Assembly: GCA_002794105.1 (NCBI GenBank)
Contig: PHFL01000039.1
Location: 87,306 to 151,305 of the forward strand
Origin: Candidatus Thermochlorobacter aerophilus
Lineage (GTDB): Bacteria; Bacteroidota; Chlorobiia; Chlorobiales; Thermochlorobacteraceae
Direction of reading: 5' to 3'
Length of the DNA stretch: 64,000 bases
Shown: in pieces, positions 55,002 to 64,000 of the stretch
Layout of the letters: the number at the start of each line of letters is the position of its first letter
Numbering within the stretch: position 1 is the stretch's first letter
Notes under the pieces: generated by a model
What the model was told of the DNA's origin: nothing
The model's database searches: none
The model's input: only the letters and a program-made list of their open reading frames with translations
Made by a program: the position numbers and the translations under genes

Positions 55002-55494
55002 CGCAGCTGAACAACCCATCTCCAATTCGCTTGGGGCTACATCTTCTCAAGAAGAGTCTTTGAGCCGGCGAGCCTTTACCAAAGTTCTTTTCACGGGCAT
55101 TGGGTTATGCTACGCCGGTGCGATTGGCTATCCAATTTACAAATACTTAGCCTCGCCGATTCAAAAGTCTATGGAGGCAGCGAAGGTCTCCGAAGTGCGT
55201 TTGCCTGAGGCGCAGAAACTTGCGCCCGGCTCAGCTCTTCTTTTCAAGTTTGGCACAAAGCCCGGCATTTTGATTCATCATCAAGATGAGACTTGGACGG
55301 CAATGGAAGCGGTCTGCACCCATATGGCTTGCACAGTGCAGTATCAGCCTGAATCCAATCGGCTCTTTTGTGCCTGCCATGATGGGGTTTATGATGTCAA
55401 AACTGGTCAGGCTGTGAGCGGTCCGCCGCCCAAGCCCTTGAAAACCTTCAAGGTCACAGTTGAAAACGACGCTGTTATCATTTCAAAAGTTTAA
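54994..55494 (+). CDS. Rieske [2Fe-2S] protein of a quinol-oxidising complex
   Basis: A 166-residue protein; the start at 54994 has GAGG upstream and overlaps the previous stop (ATGAGTAA). A twin-arginine-like segment (RRAFTKVLFTGIGLCYAG) anchors it. The cluster ligands are C108 and H110 in CTHMAC and C126 and H129 in CACH, with C113 and C128 for the disulfide. The hydrophobic pocket residues fit a high-potential Rieske protein. Length suits the b6f/bc type. Followed after 22 bases by cytochrome b. Confidence 0.95.
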   Translation: MSNAAEQPISNSLGATSSQEESLSRRAFTKVLFTGIGLCYAGAIGYPIYKYLASPIQKSMEAAKVSEVRLPEAQKLAPGSALLFKFGTKPGILIHHQDETWTAMEAVCTHMACTVQYQPESNRLFCACHDGVYDVKTGQAVSGPPPKPLKTFKVTVENDAVIISKV

Positions 55495-55516
55495 GTTTTG
55501 AAAGGAGTTTGTAACT

Positions 55517-56596
55517 ATGATGAAAGCCCTCTATCACTGGGTGGATGAGCGTTTAGGCTTAAGTGAGCTTGCCAAGCTTGCCGCCAAAAAGACGGTGCCG
55601 GTGCATCGGCATTCGTTCTGGTATTTCTGGGGTGGCATTTCCCTGTTTTTCTTTTTGGTGCAATGTGTGACTGGCGTGTTACTTTTGGTCTATTACCGCC
55701 CCGGTCCAGAAGCATATGAATCGGTTCGGCAAATTACCAACGAGATTCATTTTGGCTGGCTCATTCGCTCTGCCCATTCATGGTCTGCCAACCTCATGGT
55801 GGTGGCGGTCTTTGTTCATATGTTTTCTGTCTATTTCATGAAAGCGTATCGCTCGCCACGTGAATTTGGTTGGTGGAGCGGTATGCTGCTGTTGATTATC
55901 ACCTTGCTTTTTGGGTTTAGTGGCTATCTCTTGCCCATGGATGAGCTGGCTTATTTTGCCACCAAAGTGGGGCTCTCGATTCCAGAAGCTTTGCCTATTA
56001 TCGGTCAGCCGATGACTAATCTTTTCCGTGGCGGCTTGGAAGTCAGCGAGCTTACGGTGCAGCGGTTTTTTGCGTTGCACGTGGTGGTGATGCCTGCAAT
56101 TTTCTTGCCTATTTTGGTCTTTCATCTTTGGCTGGTGCAAAAGCATGGCAATGCCACCTTGCCCAGTGAAGAAGCCAAGCCTGAATCGGAACGCAAGTCC
56201 ATTCCCTTCTTCCCCAATTTTCTGATGCAAGATTTAGCCATGTGGCTCATTGCACTGAATGTGCTTGCGCTCTGTGCCTCGCTTTATCCATGGGGCATTG
56301 GAGAAGAGGCTGACCCGCTTAAGCCTGCTCCTGAAGGCATTCATCCAGAGTGGTATTTTATGAGCGCTTTCCAGACGCTCAAACTCATCGGCAAGCTCTT
56401 CTCTGGCGAACTTGCCGCTTTTGGAGAAGGCTTAGGCATCACGCTCTTTACTTTAGGGCTTATTCTTTGGACGCTCATTCCGCTCTATGATGGCAAGCAC
56501 GAAAATGGTCGGCGCGCCCGCAATGCCACCTATTTCGGCTTGCTCGCGCTGGGCATTATCGTGGTTACCACCATCTGGGGTTACATGTCACTTTGA
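55517..56596 (+). CDS. Cytochrome b (fused b6/subunit IV form)
   Basis: A 359-residue protein with eight helices that carries two b hemes and the quinol-oxidation site. The heme-ligand pairs are in SAHSWSANLMVVAVFVHMF and RFFALHVVVMPAIFLP with LVFHLWLV. The quinol-oxidation motif is PEWYF (HPEWYFMSAF). The N-terminal four helices and the C-terminal part are fused as in bc1-type proteins. It sits between the Rieske gene and the CydA-like/cytochrome c gene. No separate cytochrome c1 or f gene is adjacent. Confidence 0.95.
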   Translation: MMKALYHWVDERLGLSELAKLAAKKTVPVHRHSFWYFWGGISLFFFLVQCVTGVLLLVYYRPGPEAYESVRQITNEIHFGWLIRSAHSWSANLMVVAVFVHMFSVYFMKAYRSPREFGWWSGMLLLIITLLFGFSGYLLPMDELAYFATKVGLSIPEALPIIGQPMTNLFRGGLEVSELTVQRFFALHVVVMPAIFLPILVFHLWLVQKHGNATLPSEEAKPESERKSIPFFPNFLMQDLAMWLIALNVLALCASLYPWGIGEEADPLKPAPEGIHPEWYFMSAFQTLKLIGKLFSGELAAFGEGLGITLFTLGLILWTLIPLYDGKHENGRRARNATYFGLLALGIIVVTTIWGYMSL

Positions 56597-56634
56597 TTTC
56601 ATTCAATTTGAACTAAAAAAGGAGAAATCGAACT

Positions 56635-58056
56635 ATGAACTATCCATTTTGGGATGTCCCCATCATTGGCAGTGGCTGGGTTATCGGCATCATTTCTATT
56701 ATCCATGTTTTGGTTTCGCAGTTTGCGGTTGGCGGCGGTCTGTATCTAGTGCTGGCTGAACGCAAAGCCTTGCGTGAAAATCGTTTAGATTGGCTGCCGC
56801 GACTCAGAGAGCACTCGCGCTTTTTCCTGATTATGACCAATGTTTTCGGTGCAACCTCTGGCGTCGGTATTTGGTTTGCTATCGGTTTAGCCCATCCTGA
56901 ATCGACCAGCACGCTCATTCATAATTTTGTCTTCGGATGGGCGATGGAATGGGTGTTCTTTGTCGTGGAGCTCAGTTCGGCGGCAGTGTATTACTACTCA
57001 TGGAACAAAATTTCACATGAGATGCACCAGCGTGTCGGCTGGCTTTATGCGATTTCTTCGTTCTGCACTTTGGTCATCATCAATGGCATTTTGACCTTTA
57101 TGCTCACGCCGGGCGATGCTTGGATTGCCGTTGCGGGCACAGGTCAAGAAGCCTCGCAATTCTGGTCAGCCTTTTTTAATCCCACTTATTTTCCAAGTCT
57201 GTTTCTGCGTATTCTGGTCTGCATTTCGCTGGCTGGAATTTGGGCGCTGGTCTCATACAGCCGCTTAGACCACGATGCGCAAGCAAAAGGTGAGCTAATT
57301 ACATGGAGCTCAAAATGGCTGATTCCGTCGTTCGTTGCCACGCCTATTGCCTTTCTGTGGTATCTTGCCAGCGTGCCTGAAGTCAATCGCGCTTTGCTTC
57401 AACTTGGTATCTCGACCATTGGGTCTGGAGCATTTACGCAAGTTACACGCATTGCCCTTGTGGTGGTGATGACCTCTGCCACCATTGTCGGTGTGGTCTA
57501 TTTCTTTGTGCGCAAAGCTCCGCAAGATTTTTCCTTTGGGCATGGCTTAGCGGTCTTGTTCCTTGCTGCTGTCATCACTGCTTCTGGCGAATATGCCCGC
57601 GAGATGCTTCGCAAGCCTTATGTAATTGCCCGCCATATGTATTCTAATGGCATTCGTCAGTCAGAAGTTGCTCAAATGAATGAAAAAGGTTACTTAGAAA
57701 AGTCGCTCTGGGTGCGTCCAGTTGCAGATAAGACCAATGAGCCAGAGGTGATTCTTGCCAAAGGTGAAGCCATGTACCGCGGTCAGTGCCTCAACTGCCA
57801 CACCACGACGGGCTACCGTGCCATAACCAAGTTACTTTCGCGGCGCGACCATCAGTCTATTGGCAATTTTCTTCAAACACTGCGCGAATACAAAGACGAC
57901 TCGCCTTACAAAAAATACATGCCTCAACTTGTCGGCAAGCCTGACGAAATTGCCGCTCTGAACGATTATCTTGACTATGTGGTCAATAAAGATAAAAGTC
58001 GGATTGCCGGCTTGATGCGTGCGAGAGAGAGCAAAAACGTGGCACAAGCTCAGTAA
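56635..58056 (+). CDS. CydA-like membrane protein fused to a C-terminal cytochrome c domain
   Basis: A 473-residue protein. The first 330 residues have about nine helices resembling cytochrome bd subunit I, with His in ISIIHVLVSQFAVGGG, WAMEWVFFVVELSSAAVYYY and RHMYSNGIR after the membrane part. A soluble tail has one heme c site C385-L-N-C388-H389 and a likely Met ligand in YMPQLVGKPDE. It would take electrons from the Rieske/cytochrome b pair to heme c on the same polypeptide. No CydB gene or Q-loop is seen, so it is probably not an oxidase. Strong ribosome site (AAAGGAG). Confidence 0.8.
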   Translation: MNYPFWDVPIIGSGWVIGIISIIHVLVSQFAVGGGLYLVLAERKALRENRLDWLPRLREHSRFFLIMTNVFGATSGVGIWFAIGLAHPESTSTLIHNFVFGWAMEWVFFVVELSSAAVYYYSWNKISHEMHQRVGWLYAISSFCTLVIINGILTFMLTPGDAWIAVAGTGQEASQFWSAFFNPTYFPSLFLRILVCISLAGIWALVSYSRLDHDAQAKGELITWSSKWLIPSFVATPIAFLWYLASVPEVNRALLQLGISTIGSGAFTQVTRIALVVVMTSATIVGVVYFFVRKAPQDFSFGHGLAVLFLAAVITASGEYAREMLRKPYVIARHMYSNGIRQSEVAQMNEKGYLEKSLWVRPVADKTNEPEVILAKGEAMYRGQCLNCHTTTGYRAITKLLSRRDHQSIGNFLQTLREYKDDSPYKKYMPQLVGKPDEIAALNDYLDYVVNKDKSRIAGLMRARESKNVAQAQ

Positions 58057-58080
58057 GCTCCATTTTTCCACCTGCTCTGA

Positions 58081-58110
58081 AAAAGCAAGCGTTTAGCGCT
58101 TGCTTTTTTC
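58081..58110. terminator. Bidirectional terminator between convergent genes
   Basis: A nine-pair stem AAGCAAGCG/CGCTTGCTT with a five-base loop is flanked by A on the left and TTTTTTCTTTT on the right. It lies between the stops of the cytochrome c fusion (plus) and the Omp85 gene (minus). Confidence 0.9.
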
Positions 58111-58116
58111 TTTTGC

Positions 58117-59961
58117 TCAAAAAAGGTTGATAAGATTGATATGCACTTTGCCGCGTAGCAAGGTATCTCCTTCGCCGAGTGCGTAGCTAATGCCAAGCAA
58201 GCCCAATGGTGTATCTACGCGAGCGCCGATGCCCACGCCTTGTCGCCAGCCCTCGCGTGCGCCATCCAGCGCATTGAGCGGATTTTGCGGTTTGAAGAAG
58301 TATCCCACATCGTAGAATAGGAAGGCAAACGATTTGCGTGAGAGTTGCAAGCGATATTCAATGTTGGCAAAGCCGTATCGTGATGCTAAAAATTCTTGTT
58401 CGCGGTAGCCGCGCAAGGTTTGTGCACCGCCGAATCGGAACAGGTCGCTAAACTGCACCTCTTCTGCCAAGAGCGCTATGCCGGCCACACGCAGCGCCAG
58501 CACCTGCCGCAGAAAGGTGGGCTGATACCACTCCACTTCTACGCTGAGGCGCTGCTGCACCACACTTCGGCGCACTTGCAATGCCTCAAGTATGGAATCG
58601 GGCGCATTGAGGGTCTTGGTGCCGATGCGATATTCATTGCGGAGCAGCACGCCTGATGTGGGATTGAGCGGATAGTCGCGTGTGTCGTAAGTGAGACTCA
58701 CTCCAGTCAGCAAAATGCCACTTGGCAAGATTGGGTCTTTTCGTCTGATGCCCTGCACAATCGGATTGATGCGCTCCAGTTGTGCCAGTGCGCCCACCGA
58801 CAAATTCTCACTTAAACGATAGGCAATACTTCCTGCCAGCATCAACTGTGAAAACGATGAATCTTGCTGCAGTTGCATGGCTTCAAACGAGGCATTGAGC
58901 GGCAAGCCCAGAACCCATGGCTCATGATAGCCGACGCGCAATTCTTGCGTGAAATTGTTCGGACGCTGCCAGCGCATACCCAGTCGTCGCCCTGAGCCAA
59001 ATAAATTTTTCAAGCTGATGCTCATCATTCCTGTCAAAAAGCCTGACTCTTCAGGCGGCACGGGCGGCTGATAGCCAAGAATGCCGTCAAATACATTTGT
59101 ATTGCCTTCTATCAAGTCCAGCTTAATGATGGCTTGAAGCGTGTCGTCTTGTGTAGATTTTTGCAATATCAGCAATTCCGGCTCGCTTACATGCTCAAAG
59201 AAACCCAGTCGCTCCAAGCGCGGCTTGATTTGTGCAAACTTTTCTTCGTTATAGAGTTCGCCTACTTTGAGTGGCAACTCGCGCAAAATGGTTTCATGCT
59301 GCGTGTTGAGGCTATCGGAAAACTTATAGCCGGCGATTTTTACCGATGCGCCTTCATGGATGACGATGCGCAGTTTCAAGCCCGACTCACTTGCACTGTT
59401 TATGTTCCTTTCAATGGCAGCGATGGAAATTTTGGCAAACGGTCGCCCCAGTGTTTCATAGCGCGAAAGAATAGCATTGAAATCTTTTTCAAGCACTTGA
59501 CCATTGAGCGCGTCGCCTTCATGGGTTTGCATCAGCAGTCGCAGTTCATTTTCAGATAGCAGGCGGTTGCCACTGAAATGAATTTGGCTAATTTTTGTTA
59601 TCGGTCCCTCGCTTATGAATATCTCGGCGTGAAGGTGCTGATACGCTTCGGGCTCTACTCTCCAGCGCACGCTATCTATTCTCATGTCGTAATAGCCAGA
59701 GCGGATGTAGCGCTTTTTAAGTTCATCCAGCTGTGCCTTAAAGGTCAGTGAATCAAATGGTGCGGGCGTGGGAAACACTGTTTGGAGTTCTGCATTCGTT
59801 ATCTCTTTTGCGCCATACAGTCGCACGCTTTTCAGTATCATGGTGGTAGGTGGCATTTGTGCAGTGCTTTCGTTCGGATGCATCGCCATCACACTCCAAC
59901 ACAGGCTCCACATCCAGCTTGCCACAACGATAGGCTTGATAGCTTTGCACAAAGCCGACAT
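58117..59961 (-). CDS. Omp85-family outer-membrane protein (BamA/TamA-like)
   Basis: 614 residues from the ATG at 59961, which has AAGGAAGG upstream; a GTG at 60003 would lengthen the signal region. After the signal come about three POTRA domains (for example ILKSVRLYGAKEITNAEL, ISQIHFSGNRLLSENEL, VKIAGYKFSDSLN), then a 16-strand barrel with the lid-loop motif LRGYREQE and a C-terminal Phe (INLF). Three POTRAs fit TamA better than BamA. It may insert other barrels or export proteins. Divergent from the repeat protein at 60115. Confidence 0.88.
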   Translation of the reverse strand: MSALCKAIKPIVVASWMWSLCWSVMAMHPNESTAQMPPTTMILKSVRLYGAKEITNAELQTVFPTPAPFDSLTFKAQLDELKKRYIRSGYYDMRIDSVRWRVEPEAYQHLHAEIFISEGPITKISQIHFSGNRLLSENELRLLMQTHEGDALNGQVLEKDFNAILSRYETLGRPFAKISIAAIERNINSASESGLKLRIVIHEGASVKIAGYKFSDSLNTQHETILRELPLKVGELYNEEKFAQIKPRLERLGFFEHVSEPELLILQKSTQDDTLQAIIKLDLIEGNTNVFDGILGYQPPVPPEESGFLTGMMSISLKNLFGSGRRLGMRWQRPNNFTQELRVGYHEPWVLGLPLNASFEAMQLQQDSSFSQLMLAGSIAYRLSENLSVGALAQLERINPIVQGIRRKDPILPSGILLTGVSLTYDTRDYPLNPTSGVLLRNEYRIGTKTLNAPDSILEALQVRRSVVQQRLSVEVEWYQPTFLRQVLALRVAGIALLAEEVQFSDLFRFGGAQTLRGYREQEFLASRYGFANIEYRLQLSRKSFAFLFYDVGYFFKPQNPLNALDGAREGWRQGVGIGARVDTPLGLLGISYALGEGDTLLRGKVHINLINLF

Positions 59962-60114
59962 ATACCTTCCTTGAAAAGCACAAAGGATTTTGTAAATTTG
60001 CACCGCTAATGCATATCAGTAATTCTCGCAGATGAGACTAAAAACTTTGGTGCGCCAGCATGCACTCTGCTCGAGTGCCCCGAAAATGTACCACTTAAAT
60101 CTACTATTCCAATA

Positions 60115-63100
60115 ATGAAGTGCTTTGGATTTCTTCTATACCTTTTCTTTCTTTTTTCTCTTTTGATACCCAACCGTGTGCTACGTGCACAATTTACGCC
60201 GTATAGCGCCGATATTGCCAGCACCTTCAATAAGTTAGAGCGTGTTGGCGACCCGCTCTTTGCCCGTGATGGTGTAGCGGCAATTTACGCTGAAGGCGAT
60301 GTGTTGTATGTTGCCTTCAACACTGTTGGGCTCTACACTTACGACATCAAAAATCGTCTGCAGCCTACTCAACTTGGCTTCACAAAAGATATTTCATTGC
60401 CGACTAATGGTCTTGCCAAAAAGCAGAATTACCTTTACCTAAGCGACAACACCAAAGGCATTGATGTCTTCGATGTAGCAGACCCGACCCAAATTAAATT
60501 TGTTGGCAGTTTTCAAACCCTTTCCAAAGAAGCTTACGACCTTTGCACCGACGACAATCGCGACTATCTGTTTGTTGCCACTGGCAAAGGCGGTGTTGAG
60601 GTGTGGAGTTTGCAAGACCCTGCACGCCCCAGCCGTATCTTAGAGACCTCTACCCTCACGAAATGGAACTACGCTTGGGGCATTTCTTATCACAAAGGCA
60701 AACTTTTTGTCAGCGACCGCGAAGGTGGCTTGCGCATTCTTGATGCCTCGCGCCCAAGCAACCTGACACTGCTTTCCAACTATCCCAGCGCCAAAACTCT
60801 GCGCTACGCTATTGCTCAAGACACGCTCGTTTTCTTAGCCAATGCTGCCAATGGCATTGAGGTCATCTCTATCGCTAATATAAACCTGCCGAAGCGGGTC
60901 TTCTCATACAATTTCCGCACATATGTTGGCGGTCTTGACTACTACAAGCTCGAGCCGCGCTACTTTTTTGTTGGGGCAGGACGTGGTGGCATCACAGTCT
61001 ATGACCTCAAAAAAATGTTTTCCCCAGATGACTTCGACGACCCAGTTGATAAATCCGACAGAGGCATTGGCGAGATTGGACGAGTCTTATCCTACGACCA
61101 CGCCCTCTATGTTGCCACTGACCGCAATGGCTTGCTGGTCTATAACTTCAACCTGACGCCGCTTCTGACCAATGTCAAGGACCTTTCCATTGACGAAGAC
61201 CAGCTTCTGACCTACACCTTTGAAGGAAAAGACCCTGACGGCAGTCCTGTGCGCATCTCTCTTGTGCCTGTATCAGGTAAAATGCCTGATAACCTTACCT
61301 ACGATGTCAATACACGCACACTAAGCTGGAAACCGACCTATGAACAATCTGGCATCTACGACTTCAAGGTTCGCATCACTGAGCTCCACCCTGATTCCTT
61401 AGCCAGTGAATTGCCGCTTCGTATTACGGTCAAGCATGTCAACCGTCCGCCCGTGCTGCCCGATTTGCAGGCTCAGTTCACGGTGGAAAATAAAGAGCTT
61501 AAATACCAAATTCCCGAAGGCAAAGACCCTGACAAGGAAGATGAAGGCAAGCTCACCTACTTTGCTGAAAACCTGCCGCCGGGCGCTAACTTCGATGCCC
61601 AAACCCGGACCTTTACATGGAAACCTGACTTCACTCAAGCCGGAGACTATGTGGTGAAATTTACCGTCAAAGACGCCAACACCGATGGGCGCGGCGCTAA
61701 GACAGACTCAAAAGAACTCAAAATTCGCGTCGATAACGAAAATCTGCCGCCCAAATTTACTCGCATGGAAAAGCAGATTTTCACCGAAGATACAGAAGGC
61801 AGTTTCACGATTGAAGCCATTGACCCCGACAAAGAAGACGACGGCAAGCTCACCTACACGGCTACTTTTCTGCCCAAAGGCGCAACCTTCGATGCCGCCA
61901 CGTGCACCTTCAAGTGGAAACCTGATTTCACACAGGCCGGCGAATACATCGCTCGCTTCAAAGTCGAAGACCAAGGGCTTGATGGGAAATTCACCCCCAG
62001 CAACAAGCGCCTGTCCGATACGATGGCAGTTGCCATTTCTGTCAAGCAAAAGAATCGCCCGCCTGTCATGGCAGCTATTCCTGAAAAGCGAACACGCGAA
62101 AATACGCTATTGACCTTCACAGTCAGTGCCAGTGACCCCGACAAGGAAGATGAAGGTAAACTCTCTTTCTCGGCAGATAGCTTGCCACGCGGCGCCACAT
62201 TCGATGCCAAAACCCGCACCTTTTCATGGAAACCTGATTACACGCAGTCTGGCACCTATCGCGTCATTTTCCGCGTCACTGATACAGGCATAGACGGCAC
62301 GCCGCTCTCTAGCGAAACGGTTGCCACCATCACTGTTGAGAACGTCAACCGTCCGCCGAAGTTCGACCCCATTGCCGATGTCAAGGTCAATGAAAATGAA
62401 GAACTCAAGTTCGATGTCTCGGCGCAAGACCCTGATGTTGAAGATGAGGGCAAACTGAAAATCACCGCCGAAAACTTACCCGAAGGCGCAAAGTTCGATG
62501 GCAAAACCTTCACTTGGACACCGACTTTTGAACAGTCAGGCTCATACAAAGTCACTTACACTGTAACCGACGCAGAGGGCTTGACTGACAAGAAAACCCA
62601 GACAATTACGGTTGTCAATGTCAACCGCGCTCCAAAATTCAGTCCTGTTGCTCCTATTCAAGTACTTGAGCGACAAAAAATTTCCTTCAAGGTCTCGGCA
62701 ACGGACGACGATAAAGAAGACAAGGGCAAGCTCATTTACTTGGCAGAGAACTTGCCAACTGGCGCACAGTTCGACCGCACTACCCAACGTTTCTCATGGC
62801 AACCTGACTACGGTCAGCGCGGAACCTACGCCATGAAATTTACGGTCAAAGATGCTTCTGGCGGCGAAGACACCATGAGTGTAGGTATCGTTGTCGTTCG
62901 GCTCAATCGTCCGCCCAAACTTGAAAAGCCGCGTGATGTCACTCTCAAGGTTGGCGAGCCGTTTGAGTTGCAGTTGGTTGCCACCGATGAGGATAAAGAA
63001 GACAAGCTGACTTTTACGGCAACGGGCTTACCTGATGGCGCCACACTCTCACCCGAGGGCAAGCTTACTTTTACACCCACAGAAAAGACGGTTGGCAAAT

Positions 63101-63201
63101 TCACAGTCCAAGTCAGCGTCAAAGATGACTTCGGCGCAGAAGATACCAAGTCGTTTAGTATCACGGTCTCTAAGCCTAACTTACCTAAACAACCTAAATA
63201 A
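60115..63201 (+). CDS. Large secreted protein with propeller and seven cadherin-like repeats
   Basis: A 1028-residue protein. Signal peptide (FLLYLFFLFSLLIP...RAQ), then an LVIVD-type beta-propeller to about residue 345 (for example YLSDNTKGIDVFDVADPTQ). Seven Ig/cadherin-like domains follow, each with a DPDKEDEGKL-like acidic loop and a FxWKPDFTQAG strand; the acidic loops look like calcium sites. The last domain ends in KPNLPKQPK with no T9SS sorting domain or anchor visible. Probably an adhesin or matrix component. A strong terminator follows. Confidence 0.82.
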   Translation: MKCFGFLLYLFFLFSLLIPNRVLRAQFTPYSADIASTFNKLERVGDPLFARDGVAAIYAEGDVLYVAFNTVGLYTYDIKNRLQPTQLGFTKDISLPTNGLAKKQNYLYLSDNTKGIDVFDVADPTQIKFVGSFQTLSKEAYDLCTDDNRDYLFVATGKGGVEVWSLQDPARPSRILETSTLTKWNYAWGISYHKGKLFVSDREGGLRILDASRPSNLTLLSNYPSAKTLRYAIAQDTLVFLANAANGIEVISIANINLPKRVFSYNFRTYVGGLDYYKLEPRYFFVGAGRGGITVYDLKKMFSPDDFDDPVDKSDRGIGEIGRVLSYDHALYVATDRNGLLVYNFNLTPLLTNVKDLSIDEDQLLTYTFEGKDPDGSPVRISLVPVSGKMPDNLTYDVNTRTLSWKPTYEQSGIYDFKVRITELHPDSLASELPLRITVKHVNRPPVLPDLQAQFTVENKELKYQIPEGKDPDKEDEGKLTYFAENLPPGANFDAQTRTFTWKPDFTQAGDYVVKFTVKDANTDGRGAKTDSKELKIRVDNENLPPKFTRMEKQIFTEDTEGSFTIEAIDPDKEDDGKLTYTATFLPKGATFDAATCTFKWKPDFTQAGEYIARFKVEDQGLDGKFTPSNKRLSDTMAVAISVKQKNRPPVMAAIPEKRTRENTLLTFTVSASDPDKEDEGKLSFSADSLPRGATFDAKTRTFSWKPDYTQSGTYRVIFRVTDTGIDGTPLSSETVATITVENVNRPPKFDPIADVKVNENEELKFDVSAQDPDVEDEGKLKITAENLPEGAKFDGKTFTWTPTFEQSGSYKVTYTVTDAEGLTDKKTQTITVVNVNRAPKFSPVAPIQVLERQKISFKVSATDDDKEDKGKLIYLAENLPTGAQFDRTTQRFSWQPDYGQRGTYAMKFTVKDASGGEDTMSVGIVVVRLNRPPKLEKPRDVTLKVGEPFELQLVATDEDKEDKLTFTATGLPDGATLSPEGKLTFTPTEKTVGKFTVQVSVKDDFGAEDTKSFSITVSKPNLPKQPK

Positions 63202-63218
63202 TCTTGTGATGCCTTAAC

Positions 63219-63257
63219 AGAGCAATCGGCACGATTGTCGATTGCTCTATGTTTTTT
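63219..63257 (+). terminator. Intrinsic terminator after the cadherin-like gene
   Basis: A perfect ten-pair stem AGAGCAATCG/CGATTGCTCT with a ten-base loop is followed by ATGTTTTTTG. The next gene starts ten bases later. Confidence 0.92.
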
Positions 63258-63266
63258 GAATAAATC

Positions 63267-64000
63267 ATGGTGCGCTATTTCTGTACACTTCTCTTTTTGC
63301 TGCTCTACAGTGTAACTCTTTCTGCCCAAAATCCTCGCTTTGCCTTTCTCAAGTCTAATTTTGAGCCGCTCTTAGCCGACCCAAAAGAAACACGCATTGC
63401 CGCGCTGGTGCATCTTAATGATGCTGGTACCTTGCTCGATATTGGCGCCTCATTAGACTTGCTACAATTTGATGTCGGCTCTGATTCACTTTACCCTGCA
63501 ACATTTGGCTTAGGCGCAGACTTTGGCACATTTTCTTTGCTACGTCGGCTCGAGGGCTTCAAGTTTCCTGTCGATGCAGCCGATTACATTTTTGGTATCA
63601 ATGTCAGTTGGCGTCAGCCGCTCCGTACTTCAGATGTGCCGCTTACCTTATTGGCTCGACTGCGTCTCTCGCACATTTCTGCACATCTCATTGATGGCAG
63701 CTTTGACTTAGACCGCTTAGAGTGGCGCAATGCGCGTTTGCCTTTTACTTTCAGTCGTGAGTTTATCCATTTGACTGTGGCGCTTTCTTCTTCTTTTGCC
63801 CGAGTATATCTTGCTTATGAGTGGCTCTTTAACACTGTGCCAGTTGATGTTGCTCGCCATAGTGCTCAAGTTGGGTTGGAGCTTTTTTCTCAAGTAACTT
63901 GGATAGTGCCTTGTATGCCGTTTATTGCGTGTGATGTGCGCCTTTCGCCAATTTGGCAACCAGCACTAGAGCGCACCGAGGGCTATGGCGCCACCCTAAG
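63267..64000 (+). CDS. DUF1207-like exported protein, 3' end cut by the window
   Basis: An ATG at 63267 opens a frame that stays open to the window end (244 codons). It begins with a signal peptide (CTLLFLLLYSVTLSAQ), then FEPLLADPKETRIAAL, which resembles the start of DUF1207 proteins (an F/P-x-LLADP-x-E pattern), and alternating strands of an outer-membrane barrel (LSHISAHLIDGSF, ALSSSFARVYLAYEW). The function of DUF1207 is not known. The rest of the gene is outside the window. Confidence 0.65.
   Translation, partial: MVRYFCTLLFLLLYSVTLSAQNPRFAFLKSNFEPLLADPKETRIAALVHLNDAGTLLDIGASLDLLQFDVGSDSLYPATFGLGADFGTFSLLRRLEGFKFPVDAADYIFGINVSWRQPLRTSDVPLTLLARLRLSHISAHLIDGSFDLDRLEWRNARLPFTFSREFIHLTVALSSSFARVYLAYEWLFNTVPVDVARHSAQVGLELFSQVTWIVPCMPFIACDVRLSPIWQPALERTEGYGATL

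Noticed and set aside
56635..58056. A cytochrome bd oxidase (CydAB)
   Set aside because: No CydB gene or Q-loop is present, and the protein sits in a Rieske/cytochrome b operon with a heme c tail, so an electron-transfer subunit is more likely.

Overview
The window looks like part of a chromosome from a Chlorobi/Bacteroidota-group bacterium, most like an aerobic or photoheterotrophic Chlorobiota lineage (Chloroherpeton/Thermochlorobacter type). This is inferred from family content, not from a search. The clues are an 11-subunit complex I with no nuoE/F/G, Rieske/cytochrome b genes together with aerobic oxidase genes, type IX secretion sorting domains (NYPNPFNP box), DUF1501/DUF1800 and PD40 proteins, and weak Shine-Dalgarno use. 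Most of the window has mid-range GC; bases 1-3340 and about 41,800-42,780 are clearly AT-rich.

Layout. 1-3339: a Type II restriction-modification pair (methyltransferase plus PD-(D/E)XK endonuclease) between two near-identical, same-direction IS1595-type insertion sequences. The left copy runs off the window and has lost its right end; the right copy has both ends but a broken transposase. 3.4-13 kb: a minus-strand housekeeping block (exported beta-barrel protein, mutY, HAD hydrolase, SDR, membrane protein, PD40 propeller, site-2 protease, lipA, DUF4259, 2-oxoacid dehydrogenase E2). lipA and E2 form a functional pair because E2 carries the lipoyl group. 13.1-15.9 kb: a plus-strand operon of type III polyketide synthase, ICMT-like methyltransferase, four-helix membrane protein and nitroreductase. 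16-19.1 kb: an outer-membrane protein, an initiator tRNA with terminator, and an S9 peptidase.

19.4-33.3 kb: a respiratory block on the minus strand, in transcription order cox III, cox IV, ctaA, then nuoA-B-C-D-H-I-J-K-L-M-N closed by a terminator. NuoA, NuoB and NuoI carry Lys/Pro/Ala/Glu-rich tails. 33.3-41.8 kb: a TPR/WD40 protein, a B12-type radical SAM protein, a degenerate Memo-like protein with a DUF2520 partner, an SDR, an M48 peptidase and a small DNA-binding protein. 41.8-43 kb: an AT-rich, gene-poor stretch with short or broken ORFs and a dispersed GGAATGAC-type repeat. 43-48 kb: bacilliredoxin, an LTxxQ-type periplasmic protein, a DUF1501/DUF1800 pair and pterin dehydratase.

48-52.1 kb: three minus-strand surface-protein genes (two beta-propellers, two T9SS cargo proteins) behind a clear cobalamin riboswitch, suggesting B12 capture at the cell surface. 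52.2-58.1 kb: a DASS anion transporter, then a four-gene quinol oxidation cluster: CydA-like membrane protein, Rieske protein, cytochrome b, and a CydA-like protein fused to cytochrome c. 58.1-64 kb: an Omp85 protein, divergent from a 1028-residue propeller/cadherin-like repeat protein, then the start of a DUF1207-like protein cut by the window end.

The points most worth following are the four-gene Rieske/b complex, the riboswitch-controlled surface operon without btuB, the IS-bracketed R-M cassette, the polyketide operon, and the low-complexity tails on complex I.
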